From Branchiostoma belcheri (taxonomy: Eukaryota > Chordata > Leptocardii > Amphioxiformes > Branchiostomatidae): 64,000 nucleotides of DNA. Location of the stretch: NCBI RefSeq assembly GCF_001625305.1, contig NW_017804609.1:825910-889909 (forward strand), in the 5' to 3' direction. Shown here piece by piece: positions 24,332 to 30,560 of this stretch. Position 1 is the stretch's first letter. Every line of letters starts with the position of its first letter. The position numbers and the translations under genes were made by a program. Below the pieces are notes generated by a model. It searched no databases. It was given only the letters and a program-made list of their open reading frames with translations, and was not told where the DNA came from.

Positions 24332-25677
24332 GTGACCGATTCAGTGCTAAACCTAAAGTCAAAGTCAGTGGTGAACTGTGTTTTCATTCTTTGGAATCAG
24401 TGCTTTCAATCTTCTTAGGAAAGTGATGACAGTACAAGTAAACAAACAAACAAACAAACCCACCTGAAGTCGAAGTCGGTAGTAAACTGAGTCTTCATCC
24501 TCTGGAAGACTGGATCCTGCGATGTTTGCTGGGCTCGGCGGGCGAGAGATTCTGAAGCCGCGCTCGAGAAGGTGGAGGAAACGTTGGTGACACTTTCAAC
24601 GCCAACGCCAAACGTGCTGACGAGCTTTTTGACGAAGTTTAGGGTGTGGGGGGTTATCTTAGCGTCACTCACTGTGGAGAAACAAATATTCAAATAATGC
24701 CCTATTTAACAAACAATCCAGTATGCTGGTGCAGTGACCTAAACTTAGCTTAGTGCCTAAAAGTGGTCTTTCGATCTTGCACTGAGCAAATTTGTTTTGA
24801 AAAACTCTTCCATACCCCACATGCTCCTTCAGCAATAAGAAACGAGCTATATATTGGCAGAACATTTACTAGAAGTACACATTTGTCAAGTTCTCTCCTA
24901 ACAACCAAAGTCAACATCTTCACTCTACATTCAACCTTGGCCTGTTCACTCTGAGATAAGACTATAGATCTATTGGCAGAACGTTTGATCACAGAACTCA
25001 ATAATTTAAGAAGAACGAGGAAAAGCAGCTGGAAGCAGCACCTCTGCAGGATTATGGGATATGTTTCTGTATTGATCAAACTTGACGACAAACGAACCAG
25101 CATTGATCAGTGGCTATAACTGGACTCTGACTTAACGTTCCAGCTTTACATACACACAGCTGTGGTTGGTTATATTGAATTGAACAACTAGTAACTCCTA
25201 AGGAGCTATGTCTAAGTTTAAAGCTATGTTAAGAGCTATCTGATCAAGATACGTATTTCAACCATATTTTGTGATGACAAGGCCACACCAATTTGATTTG
25301 TTGTAGTCACTATGGCCTTATGCAGAGGTGGTCACTACCACACTGGTTTGAGTGTAGAGTGAAGACATTGACCGTAGTTGTTATGAAAGAACTTGACTTG
25401 TAAAACAGTTATATCTTGGACTTGGATTCTTAAGAAAAATGAAAAAATTGAAAATCATCGAATTCCGTCTCAGTGCTGACATTGCTACGTATGAACTTGA
25501 CATGTATATTTACAGAATGATGGACATGCACATTGCTATCTACATCTACATGATACTATTGCTATGGAGACACTAACCTGCAGTTCTGTTCTCGAAGGCG
25601 ACGGAGTAGCACTTTGCCAGCCCCTGCTGCAGCTGCCGTGAAACCTCCTCGTACCAGTTCTCTCGGAACCACACCAT
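1306..25677 (-). CDS. TRRAP: TRRAP, C-terminal part (11 exons, partial at both ends)
   Basis: Scaffold subunit of the nuclear SAGA/STAGA and TIP60/NuA4 histone acetyltransferase complexes, where it binds transcription activators; a catalytically dead member of the PIKK family. Eleven exons with AG/GT borders join in phase (100+208+90+94+108+108+117+99+117+142+197 nt = 460 codons) and follow remembered human TRRAP almost collinearly. Residues 1-132 are the end of the FAT region and the linker; 133-460 are the PI3K-like pseudokinase. Where active PIKKs have D-R-H-x-x-N, residues in exon 10 read T-R-L-N-P-E, and the DFG position reads D-I-N, as expected for TRRAP. The FATC tail (about 60 residues) lies left of the window. 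The N-terminal ~3,300 residues are missing; no exon was found between 25.7 and 64 kb. The intron between exons 4 and 5 is 13.4 kb. Several introns carry partial exon copies. Confidence 0.96.
1850..2720. repeat. Tandemly duplicated block of nested short elements
   Basis: Two full units and a partial third of ~340-410 bp. Each contains GATCTCCCTGATCTTATCTG, the CAACACCACAGGGTGTCTGC / ACCATGGTGACAGAC element and a 3' piece of the GGCCTAGG-ended MITE family in reverse. The unit start (GCTTGCATAGAGATGTTGCA and variants) appears near 2265 and 2605. Confidence 0.75.
3005..3860 (+). repeat. Tandem array, unit about 115-120 bp
   Basis: About six or seven copies of a unit holding AACTTTGCCTATCTGCACCT, GTAATGAAACTAATCCTAGC and, in later copies, TGGCTTCCCAAAGACAT. 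Units differ by 10-20%. No coding sense. Confidence 0.85.
3880..4130 (+). repeat. Tandem array, unit about 85-100 bp
   Basis: Three units with GGGTATCAGTCTT, AGAATTATGGGGG and GGGGGAGTCCTGG. 4141-4740 beyond it holds nothing I recognise. Confidence 0.75.
4744..5330 (+). repeat. Two alternating dispersed short repeats, each in two copies
   Basis: The CTGTCACCATGGTAACTGGT element (4744-4905 and 5128-5195) alternates with an element ending TGAACAGCCAAACCAGTAAA followed by A/T-rich tail (4979-5092 and 5208-5312). The second looks like the 3' end of a SINE or LINE; related copies are at 59305-59405 and, reversed, at 39922-40003. Confidence 0.75.
5341..5482 (-). CDS. TRRAP: TRRAP exon 10 of window (residues 348-395)
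   Basis: 142 nt, LTQQLALMGFVEFVLHL, TRLNPEMLYVAQDCG, SYFRFDINDAS. It holds the degenerate catalytic loop (T-R-L-N-P-E in place of D-R-H-x-x-N) and the degenerate metal-binding motif (D-I-N in place of DFG). Acceptor CCCACAG, donor GTGAGT; ends with one base of a Gly codon. Its first 58 bases plus acceptor are copied 160 nt upstream at 5585-5642. Confidence 0.97.
5585..5642 (-). repeat. Partial copy of TRRAP exon 10 with its acceptor
   Basis: 58 bp equivalent to 5425-5482, followed by the same CCCCACAG acceptor and G-rich flank. It reads LTQQLALMGFVEFVLHLTQ; five codons differ from exon 10, four silently and one Arg to Gln. Surrounding G-rich intronic units (about 5483-5730) are tandemly repeated as well. 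Confidence 0.85.
5893..6009 (-). CDS. TRRAP: TRRAP exon 9 of window (residues 309-347)
   Basis: 117 nt, 39 codons, VLRDILKEVQTNMVPRSMLK then EWASHTFPDATDYFHFRKM. Phase 0 at both ends, acceptor TTTCAG, donor GTACGA. It is part of the pseudokinase C-lobe and one of the most conserved stretches. Confidence 0.97.
6242..6366 (+). repeat. TC-rich simple repeat abutting a splice donor
   Basis: Almost pure pyrimidine on the plus strand, so a GA tract immediately after the donor of TRRAP exon 8 on the transcript. Confidence 0.9.
6367..6465 (-). CDS. TRRAP: TRRAP exon 8 of window (residues 276-308)
   Basis: 99 nt, 33 codons, RCAKKMMEHDAPISRYYERL then LMVQARGAQASHQ. Phase 0 at both ends, acceptor TTCCAG, donor GTGAG. 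The donor runs straight into a purine-rich GA tract on the transcript strand (6242-6366). A decayed copy including the acceptor lies upstream at 6512-6584. Confidence 0.96.
6512..6584 (-). pseudogene. Decayed partial copy of TRRAP exon 8
   Basis: Aligns with the first ~80 bases of exon 8. It keeps an acceptor-like TTATTAG and the start CGATTTGCTAAGAGGATGAT, but has several replacements and a small length difference that breaks the frame. It lies about 120 bp upstream of the true exon in the transcript. Confidence 0.7.
6975..7091 (-). CDS. TRRAP: TRRAP exon 7 of window (residues 237-275)
   Basis: 117 nt, 39 codons, ETARRNLQFTVPRVVAVSPQ followed by MRLVEDNPSSLSLLSIYKQ. The core VPRVVAVSPQMRLVEDNPSS matches human TRRAP as I recall it. 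Phase 0 at both ends, acceptor CCCCAG, donor GTATGG. Confidence 0.97.
7100..7800. repeat. TRRAP intron with low-copy duplications
   Basis: ATTCAATCAC[T]xACTTAGGGTACAAT-like sequence occurs near 7158 and 7751, both followed by TTGATTGAC. 7535-7640 matches one unit of the array at 44780-45310 (CCTAGTGCTGAAAC, CTTCTCCCTGCTGCCTAA). No exon found. Confidence 0.55.
7852..7881 (-). repeat. Copy of TRRAP exon-6 3' end with GT donor
   Basis: 30 bp matching the end of exon 6 (LNHFLEKRK) followed by GTTACA in place of GTAAAA. One internal difference, silent, and one at the edge (ATG to CTG). It lies about 110 nt downstream of the real donor. Confidence 0.75.
7993..8100 (-). CDS. TRRAP: TRRAP exon 6 of window (residues 201-236)
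   Basis: 108 nt, 36 codons, IYPYLVMNDACLSDSRREER and then LQLLRMLNHFLEKRK. Phase 0 at both ends, acceptor TGCCCAG, donor GTAAA. The acceptor plus the first 37 exonic bases are repeated 77 nt upstream at 8141-8177, and the last ~30 bases plus a GT are repeated downstream at 7852-7881. Use of the distal acceptor would add 77 nt and shift the frame. Confidence 0.97.
8141..8177 (-). repeat. Exact copy of TRRAP exon-6 5' end with acceptor
   Basis: 37 bp identical to 8064-8100, with the same TGCCCAG acceptor and an AAAC-rich flank. The offset is 77 nt, so it is not a frame-preserving alternative acceptor. Identity suggests a recent tandem duplication or an assembly artefact. Confidence 0.88.
8262..8345 (+). 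repeat. Degenerate tRNA-like SINE head
   Basis: GTTGATGACTTAGAATC then GGTTCTGGGTTTGTATTCC parallels the tRNA-like units at 36-39 kb (GGTTCTGGGTTCGAATCC). The B-box-like part is mutated. No pol III terminator was judged. Confidence 0.45.
8480..9145 (+). repeat. Two- to three-copy tandem duplication
   Basis: TGTAAGAAACTTGTT, GTGTTGAAACTCCA and CCAGCAGACC[T/C]CTGAGAC recur at 8570-8770 and 9000-9140, with an extra internal copy near 8680. Confidence 0.75.
9690..9920 (+). repeat. Dispersed repeat next to TRRAP exon 5
   Basis: AACTCAAGAAGCCATGGATG and AAACTTGGTAGATGGGTAGG are related to 826-930. It ends a few tens of bases before the exon-5 donor. 9146-9690 holds nothing else recognised. Confidence 0.45.
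9951..10058 (-). CDS. TRRAP: TRRAP exon 5 of window (residues 165-200)
   Basis: 108 nt, exactly 36 codons, reading HNHYYIKIAKFLPRVEIV and then HGTAARRLYIRGHNGK. It is phase 0 at both ends, with acceptor CCCCACAG and donor GTGAG. It corresponds to the pseudokinase N-lobe; the RRLYIRGHNGK stretch lies in the position of the PIKK nucleotide-binding strands. Confidence 0.97.
10540..11880 (+). repeat. ACT-rich trinucleotide/tandem array with a LINE end inside
   Basis: Runs of CTACTACTACTA alternate with a unit containing TTTTATAGCCAGTAAAT and GGCCGGCATATGTGCGAA, seen near 10670, 10865, 11060, 11630 and 11815. A LINE 3' end (11275-11575) interrupts it. 10059-10540 holds the acceptor flank of TRRAP exon 5 and nothing else recognised. 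Confidence 0.8.
11275..11575 (+). mobile_element. LINE 3' end (non-LTR retrotransposon fragment)
   Basis: Translates as IGVFKNSFFPRTIAEWNSLS and TVGALSIDSFKQCLE, the typical C-terminus of CR1/L2-like reverse transcriptase ORFs. A short 3' UTR follows, ending in a doubled GGCGGTTATACCGGCTATAC motif and AGATACAGA tail. 5'-truncated. Related ends are at 13440-13680, 35875-35960, 49640-49735 (reverse) and 57875-57935. Confidence 0.8.
11885..12450 (+). repeat. Tandem array, unit about 170-180 bp
   Basis: About three degenerate units with GAAAGAAAAACGT, TTTTCGTCTCGAAAATCGTC and ATAATGAGxxAAAA-like sequence, at about 11990, 12120 and 12300. Confidence 0.7.
12618..13146. mobile_element. MITE (gtgcaccc family) between 91-bp direct repeats
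   Basis: The element spans about 12716-13055, with GGTGCACC-containing ends (left GGGTGCATGTGCACCTTAGT; right TTGGGTGCACCAGTGCATCT to GAGCCCTG). It is flanked directly by two ~91-bp copies of a host segment (12618-12708 and 13056-13146) that starts ACATGAAAGGGCG and contains CAATATATTATATTATATGA. No transposase. A second copy is at 59821-60169. Confidence 0.8.
13290..14230. repeat. Tandem repeat family with a LINE end in it
   Basis: Four or five units of ~120-250 bp contain TACTGGAAGGTGGAGCCCAT or variants, CCCTCTCCTTC and TTTTACACCTGGGTGGAGTG. A LINE 3' end lies at 13440-13680 (EWNSLPPSTVGASS-like codons and TATACCGGCTATACAGATAC). The same family recurs at 44235-44650. 13147-13290 and 14231-14670 hold nothing recognised. 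Confidence 0.75.
14684..14966 (-). mobile_element. MITE, GGCCTAGG family, reversed and incomplete at one end
   Basis: Right end AACACAACAATTTTTTTCCT then AGGCC is the terminal repeat. The interior has TCAGATCATGGAGCTAGAAA and GTCCCTTGCAGGGTCCACA, as in the fuller copies at 28169-28531 and 46617-46976. It has no coding capacity. Confidence 0.8.
15240..15960. repeat. Duplicated segments and a dispersed repeat tail
   Basis: TTGAAAGCAGAGCTTGAAGT with GATATGCACACAACTAGATG occurs at 15399 and 15589 (unit ~190 bp). At 15849-15905, CTGATGAAGATGACAGACGG and TCGAAACGTCGGCTCGTG is a dispersed motif common in retroelement tails; family not determined. Confidence 0.6.
15960..16780 (+). repeat. Tandem array, units about 150-220 bp
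   Basis: CAGTAAAATGAGTTAGTG recurs at about 15998 and 16164. GGACCG[C/T]xGAGAAATGTCTTAAAGTGTCACTCC-like sequence recurs at about 16337, 16520 and, weaker, 16690. Imperfect, non-coding. 16780-17340 holds a 94-codon open frame without recognisable features. Confidence 0.7.
17345..17625 (+). mobile_element. tRNA-derived SINE
   Basis: The head has an A-box-like ATAGCTCAATTGTTAGAGTA and a B-box-like GAGTTCAAACCCCGG, spaced as in a tRNA, but no complete cloverleaf. A ~200-bp unrelated body (TCAAACACACAGCACTACCA, TGGAGATGGGCACCACCCC) follows, ending GGAACGGGACC and a T-run. Not a functional tRNA gene. Confidence 0.75.
17847..17961. mobile_element. Small foldback element (about 115 bp)
   Basis: Near-palindromic: AGCCTGGGTACCATCCTATG and CGGGGCTCCCATACTC are mirrored by GAGTATGGGAGCCCCGGGAT and CATAGGATGGCACACAGGCT, around a ~35-bp loop. 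The flanks share TAAAAGTTTGT on both sides, a possible target duplication. Confidence 0.85.
18256..18613. mobile_element. MITE, GGCCACACCAATTTAA family, complete copy
   Basis: 358 bp with matching ends AGGCCACACCAATTTAATTT and AAATTAAATTGGTGTGGCCT plus CTTGGT inside. The interior has GTTGACTTCATGGCTCCTAT and TTTTGCCCTGAACAGTTG. No transposase. Partial relatives: 19405-19513, 42540-42789, 54200-54359, 55925-56223; short form 51402-51530; lone ends near 25280, 27177 and 29485. Confidence 0.85.
18858..18965 (+). mobile_element. Copy of the CACCATGGTGAC dispersed element
   Basis: Contains GTTTTTACTCAGTTCTTCCT, GACCTGGCCAATGACATG and TCTGTCACCATGGTGACTGG, in the same order as at 4744 and at 22738-23258. 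Confidence 0.75.
20390..21085 (+). repeat. Tandem array, unit about 165-180 bp
   Basis: Four copies of TACAGAATTGTTCCAATCAC or close variants, ACCTCCCTTTC and TCTACAGCAATG, at about 20420, 20590, 20772 and 20955. 18614-20390 otherwise shows only the partial MITE noted at 19405. Confidence 0.8.
21235..21660 (+). repeat. Two-copy tandem duplication, unit about 205 bp
   Basis: GCAATGCAGTTCATAGG, AAAAAAGCTG[T/C]TAGGGGGACCAA and AACATGTTCAGAATxCAAGATATCAAAA-like sequence occur at 21238-21440 and 21445-21655. Confidence 0.8.
22738..23258 (+). mobile_element. Three tandem copies of the CACCATGGTAA element
   Basis: Units at 22738-22863, 22948-23080 and 23092-23258 each have TTCGCAGCAGGAAA or a variant, a TTCTTCTTCTCC tract, AAGGTCAATGAxCTGGACCAGA-like sequence and CTGTCACCATGGTAA. 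21660-22738 holds a 110-codon open frame with no recognised domain. Confidence 0.85.
23441..23534 (-). CDS. TRRAP: TRRAP exon 4 of window (residues 133-164)
   Basis: 94 nt, encoding SFLIEEKCRFLSNFS and TAEVEIPGEFLLPK, nearly identical to the human segment. It is the start of the pseudokinase domain. Acceptor CTCCAG, donor GTCAGC, ending in phase 0. A 13.4-kb intron follows. Confidence 0.96.
23932..24021 (-). CDS. TRRAP: TRRAP exon 3 of window (residues 103-133)
   Basis: 90 nt, encoding SVPGSMKLHNLISKLKKWIK and then ILEARTKLMPK. The acceptor is CTGCAG and the donor GTAAGC. The first base completes the Ser codon from exon 2 and the last two bases start the Lys codon finished by exon 4. The segment is the basic helix pair before the pseudokinase N-lobe. 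Confidence 0.95.
24221..24332 (+). repeat. (AATC)n microsatellite
   Basis: Perfect ATCA tetranucleotide run of about 90 bases preceded by (AAAC)n, in the intron between TRRAP exons 2 and 3. Confidence 0.98.
24353..24396 (-). repeat. Copy of TRRAP exon-2 3' end with GT donor, silently diverged
   Basis: 44 bp corresponding to 24464-24507. Both read FQRMKTQFTTDFDF plus AG, followed by GT. Nine of the 14 codons differ, every one at a synonymous third position. The copy sits beside the CAAT microsatellite. Confidence 0.85.
24464..24671 (-). CDS. TRRAP: TRRAP exon 2 of window (residues 34-103)
   Basis: 208 nt, encoding SDAKITPHTLNFVKKLVSTF, then an SSAASESLARRAQ stretch and QFTTDFDF. These are signature segments of TRRAP just before the pseudokinase domain. 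The acceptor is CCACAG and the donor GTGGG. It begins with two bases completing a Val codon and ends with AG of a Ser codon. A 44-nt copy of its 3' end lies in the following intron at 24353-24396. Confidence 0.97.
25578..25677 (-). CDS. TRRAP: TRRAP exon 1 of window (residues 1-34)
   Basis: Reads MVWFRENWYEEVSRQLQQGL and on to YSVAFENRTA, close to the human TRRAP segment MVWFRENWHEEV. The acceptor is CAG just right of 25677 and the donor is GTTAG at 25577. It is 100 nt long, starts in phase 0 and ends with one base of a Val codon. This is the most 5' TRRAP exon in the window; the exon before it was not found. Confidence 0.95.
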
Positions 25678-25783
25678 CTGGAAACAAACAAACAAACAAA
25701 CAAGTTAGTCACCTGTTTACCTTTTTCAACAAGTTTTCATATCCTATCATGAAAGTTAATCCGTGTTGGTAGTTACATGTTGA

Positions 25784-26000
25784 GAGTTAAAACTTTTGAT
25801 CCAACACAAAAAGTTCTCTCACCTAGAGCTTTCGACCAGTCACTCTGGTCTTCCTCAGTAGACTGACTCAGTGTTGACGTCACACTTCAGAGAAGTCACG
25901 TGACAAGCCTCACTGGGTCAGTCTACTGAGGAAGACCAGAGTGACTGGTCGAAAGCTCTGGGTGAGAGAACTTTTTCTGTTGGATCAAAAGTTTTAACTC
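25784..26000. mobile_element. Foldback element of about 217 bp
   Basis: The left arm starts GAGTTAAAACTTTTGATCCA; the right arm is its reverse complement, ending TGGATCAAAAGTTTTAACTC. Arms of ~95 bp include GCTTTCGACCAGTCACTCTG and its mirror. The loop (about 25 bp) contains GTGACGTCA-like sequence. The motif GAAGACCAGAGTGACTGGTC is common in retroelement tails. Directly upstream of TRRAP exon 1 of the window. Confidence 0.9.
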
Positions 26001-26549
26001 AAAACAAGTTAAACTTTTTCATATCCTAATTTGCTGAATCATCTGCAACTATAAAAGTCAAGCTTAATACATTTTTACTTTGTAAGAAATAAACTTGAAT
26101 AAAATTCTTCTAATCAACACCATGACTTATTCTGTGGAACAAGAAAGGGGGAGGGGGGCAGTGGTGTGTGAAGGTCAAGCACAAGGTGAAACAAGTATCC
26201 TCCCAGACAGGCTGAGTTATGGACTCCCAAAGCTAACAGATATCGGATCTTAAACCTGCTGGGACGGATCGCAACATGTCTTGGTCATCTCAAGGTCAGT
26301 CCAAGGTCGGGGCAAGTGTGGGAGGAGATGTAGAGGTTATTTCATGGATGCTGAGAGAGATATCATGTATCATATATGGGTTGGTCATCCTTATCATTCA
26401 GAAAGTTGTAAGTACAGACTTGGACCTCCCCCACACATGCCAATATGCACACTTCAAGTAGTACTGTAGAGTTTTGAAAAATGTTTGTTGAGGGCCATGT
26501 ACAAGCAATTTCTCATTTCTCGAAGGTTCAGAATAATTTGGTGACAATG

Positions 26550-26720
26550 ACAGATGTAAATGTTACAGTGAGTAGTAACAAAAACCAATCAGAACGTGTG
26601 GTAATGTAACATGTTACATGTGAATGTTACATTGTAGCAGAATGTCAGGTAATGTGGCACGTCACATGCATGGAATGTTACATTGTATCAGAATATCTGG
26701 TAACGTTAATGTACATTGTA
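26550..26720 (+). repeat. Short imperfect repeats of ATGTTACATTGTA
   Basis: AATGTTACATTGTA[G/T]xxxAGAAT recurs three times within 150 bp. The rest of 26001-27170 is unremarkable. Confidence 0.5.
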
Positions 26721-27169
26721 GCTTAGTGTAACGAATGCTTGATGGCTTGTAATGAATGTACATGTACAGAAGAGAGTGATGCCCTATCTGAAGGCTTTTC
26801 CCACTAAATAGAAGTGATATGTATCATTGGAATGTCCCTGTCATTTGTACTTGACATTGTACAAATGTAGGTAATGTTGCAGGCTATTTCTGGGTAGGAA
26901 ATCAGTGGTTAGGAGCTATCAGTGTGTCTAGCCAGCTGATTAGAGCACGAGCAGGTTCTGTCTGCTGAATTAGTTTCCCAGACAGCAGAAATTTACTGAG
27001 TGGCATTAGCATGACGGGTTGGTGTACGTGGGAGGCTATTAGAAGAAAGTCAAGGTTGCCAAATAACTTTGAAAATGAGAAAAATATTTCACTAGGAGTT
27101 CTAACTAATACAAATTTGCACAGTTTCAAAACAGCTCAGGGTTTACTCAAGGGTACTTTCTCAATGTAC

Positions 27170-28160
27170 TTTATTTAGGCCACACCAATTTTACTTGTTG
27201 GTTCTGGGATGCCTGAATTGAGCTGTGGTCAACACAAGACAATATCATTAAAATACAACAACATGCTATCAAAAACCAGTATTATTAAAAATAAAAACAT
27301 TATGCGTTACACATTGCTAAAATTTGTATTAATCATAAAATTCTTTTGTTTTTCATATTACGCAGTTCTAGAGTTGTAATTATTTTGACAGTCAATTATT
27401 GGTAGAGCAGGGATAGTTTCATTTCTCGGTTTTTATTATTTCTCTTACTACTTGAACAAGGATGCAGTAATAAGGTTGTGATTGTGGTTGAGATAAGATG
27501 AAGTTGCAGATTATCTTTATTACATGTTTGTGCCCAAAGGGATGATTTTGGTTCTGATTATACTTGGTGAGATTCAAGTACGTGTTTGTAACTTCAGTGC
27601 CTAGAAGTCAGCTCATGGTCTTTCATTGAGCAAAAAAGAAAAAAAATACAGACTGAAATATCTTCATGTAACCAAAACCAATGTGAAAATCGAATCACAT
27701 GTTTCTTATAACAGAATTTTACACATCTCATATTTTACTGCAGGGATTTGAAGAGAAATTTTCAGGCTCTGGTCTTCCATATTTTTATGAATCATAAATA
27801 TCATAACTAATAGCAAAATGATTTTAAGATAGATTTAATCAAACTTTTATCTACTTTATGAGTGATACTTCTAAAAGTGAAAACCCTGCAGTGTTGTATT
27901 ATGAACCCAGGTACCCTCTAGACTTGTGTTATGAGCTGTTAAGTTTTTATGTTCTACTTTTAACCTTCTCAATCCTTTGTCCCCTTCCACAGTTATTGGC
28001 CGTTACAGTCTCTGTTCCATATCGTCTTTACAACACTGTAATAAGAAAATTGTGGCTCTAAAATCCGTAAAACAGTTTTTCGCGAACGCTTCATTTTTTT
28101 ACGACATTGGAAAACGAGTAAGAGGCTTATAGTATAACAGGGTGGTGAATGTGCATACAC
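27170..28160. other. AT-rich stretch with one MITE-end relic
   Basis: AGGCCACACCAATTTTACTT at 27176 matches the terminal repeat of the 18256-18613 family, but no matching second end was found. A 67-codon plus-strand frame at 27858 has no recognisable features. No TRRAP exon seen. Confidence 0.5.
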
Positions 28161-28168
28161 GTGGGTTG

Positions 28169-28531
28169 GGCCTAAGAAAAAAAATGTTGTGTTTCCTGTT
28201 TTCCTAGAAAAAAACTGCCGACCCTAATCTTTTTTGTGTGGACCCCTGCAAGGCACATAAACTTTTTGAGCTGATCGACCTTTTCTAGCTCCATGATCTG
28301 ACACCTGAGTGATGAAATGTTGTACAATCAGTTTTCTAATATTGACATTGAAAATGTAAGTATCCTCGTGCAAGTTTTTTACTTTGTTAAACTGTATTGT
28401 ATATTAAGTTGAATCACTAGAGATAAAATTGTAATAAAAAGAGGTAAAAGTCTAATAAAAAAAATCCCTACCTGCTGACCCAAATTTTTTCAGGACTGAA
28501 ACAGGAAACAAAACAATTTTTTTCCTAGGCC
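28169..28531 (+). mobile_element. MITE, GGCCTAGG family, near-complete
   Basis: 363 bp with inverted ends GGCCTAAGAAAAAAAATGTT and AACAATTTTTTTCCTAGGCC, extending to GTTTCCTGTTT / AAACAGGAAAC-type sequence. The interior has AGCTCCATGATCTGACACCT and TTTTGTGTGGACCCCTGCAA. Non-autonomous; no ORF. Confidence 0.88.
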
Positions 28532-28974
28532 TTGGTTTATAGCCACACGGCTGGGTTGAAACGGTCCATATGCTACAGGGTTTGATGTAATTATTCAACC
28601 TTTTTAAACTGTTGGTCATTTGCTTTGACAGACACCAGTGTTCTTGGACTAACAAAGTGTTACATTTACGTCATAATGGGTCATAAACCATAAAACATTT
28701 ATAGGTCAATCTGGCCGGCTGACGTCATATCAGCTTTTGTCCTCTCGGTAAGCGGTTTTCGCTAATCGATTGTTTTTGTTATAGACACGCCAGGAAATAG
28801 AGATTCCAACAAAATGAAATCCTGTTACGTTAATAGAAGCATTTAAGTAGGGTGGGTGGTGGATGTGGCATGTCTGTGTGTATAAGCACATATAAACTCC
28901 CCAAAGAAGATTGCTGTCATTTGCCGGTAAAGCGTCAGAGCGATTGGATACAAAATTGCTCGTCGTAAAAGTTG

Positions 28975-29300
28975 TAATGACGAGGCGAGGTCTGATGAGG
29001 TGTGGGTTCTGTCCTTCAAATGACCTTGAAACCCGACACTAGAGGTCATTCCAATAACCATTAGGGATGAAAACAGCTTCTTAGAGTCAGGATTTGTAGA
29101 TAAGAAGCTCTAAGATCATGTCTTTAAGACTTTTCTCTGATTGGTTAACCAAGACTTAGAAACAGGTGGGTTCTATCGTCCGTTCAACCTTGAAACTCAA
29201 CCTTAGAGGTCAATCCAATAACTGTTAAAGACAAAGGCAGGTTCTTAGACTGAGGATTTGTGGGTTAGAAGCTCAAAGATTATGTCTTTAAGGCAGTAAG
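28975..29300 (+). repeat. Two-copy tandem duplication, unit about 185 bp
   Basis: GTGGGTTCTxTCxTTCAAxxTGACCTTGAAAC-like sequence, TAGAGGTCA and AAGATxATGTCTTTAAG-like sequence occur at 28995-29130 and 29165-29295. Confidence 0.65.
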
Positions 29301-29539
29301 TGTAATTATGCCTTGCCACAGATGGGTATGGCCACATGTGTTGCGGTTAGAACGATTAGAGATTATTGCCTGAAAGAGATAACAAAATGGCCCTGTGAGT
29401 AATCTAAACTTGGTTATGATTCCTAAGCTACATTGTACATGCTAGCTCGTTCAAATCTAAGATGGTGTCTTTAACAAGTACAAGTAAGGCCACGCCGATT
29501 TAATTCGTTGGTTTAAGGTGAAAATACAGCAAGTGCATG

Positions 29540-29900
29540 GACATCATAAAGTCAGACAACAGGGAAGAAAACTTAAGCTTGATTGTGAATGACATGTATA
29601 TTCACTCCATCAAACTGAGCACACCAAAGCATAAACTAAGTTTGACACGCCAGTCAAAATCCCATCACGAAAATACTCTGGTGGTCCCTGTCTCCCACAC
29701 CAACAATCATATGAGAACTTTTGTACCAACAACTGTTAGTCTTTGGAACAATCTTCCAAGGGAGATCGCTAAGATCAGGGACAGACAAAGATTCAAACGT
29801 GAACTTAATTCTTTCCTCAGCGCAAAACTTTGACAGCGTTCTGTCTAGGCAGTCCTGCTGCTAACGCTGAGTGAGAGCTGACATAGATAAAAAAATAAAA
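29540..29900 (+). mobile_element. LINE 3' end, second family
   Basis: A 98-codon frame ends NHMRTFVPTTVSLWNNLPRE and FKRELNSFLSAKL, the classic C-terminus of a Jockey/CR1-type reverse transcriptase ORF. A stop, a short 3' UTR and an AAAAAATAAAAAAA tail follow. Truncated at its 5' end and different from the TATACCGG-tailed family. Confidence 0.8.
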
Positions 29901-30049
29901 AAAGGTTGCGGGTCTGTGTCAGTGTGTACAGTATAATACTGTATATGACTTTTTTTATTATGATCTCTGAATAAACCATTTATCAATAAATCACGAGACT
30001 TAACTGCCTTTCATTGCAATAGTAAACAGCCGGGAAAATTTTATCATTT

Positions 30050-30560
30050 TTATTGTAACTTGTAACCATGGAGACCAGATTTTCCTTGAAAAACTATAAA
30101 CTTTTGCATAAAACTTTTAAGAGGCTAAAAACGGGCATGTTACATATCCATGGCTACAATGTTGCTATAAAAAGAACTTTATACACGGACTTGTAACATT
30201 GGCTGGCTCCAATGTAGCCATGTATGTGTGGCAGTAAAAACAATGCTACATAATAGCAACATGGTCTTGTAATGTACAGCATTTTTATTATCATAATATA
30301 AGTCTGAAACCATATTTTTCTTGGCCTCAAACTTCATGCAAAAACCTTTAAATGCCAAAATGGATGTGTGAATGTTTTACTTTTATGTAAAGGCAGGCAT
30401 GTATTTTAATGGGTTTCATGTTAAGGCTTGCTATAAAAAGAACTTTATGCACAGACTTGCAATATTGGCTGTTTCCCTGACATGTATATGTACAGTCATG
30501 TATATGTGTGGCAGTAAAAATGATGTTACATGATGTCAACATGGTCTTGCTACGTAAACT
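30050..30560 (+). repeat. Two-copy tandem duplication, unit about 310 bp
   Basis: GCTATAAAAAGAACTTTATxCACxGACTTG-like sequence, GTGTGGCAGTAAAAA and CAACATGGTCTTG occur at about 30160-30280 and 30430-30550. Confidence 0.75.

Noticed and set aside
24221-24332. CRISPR-like array
   Set aside because: Simple tetranucleotide repeat; no spacers, and the window is animal DNA.
28843-29061. 72-codon minus-strand frame as a missing TRRAP exon
   Set aside because: Does not resemble TRRAP as I remember it and overlaps a two-copy duplication; no fitting splice sites in phase with the exon at 25677.
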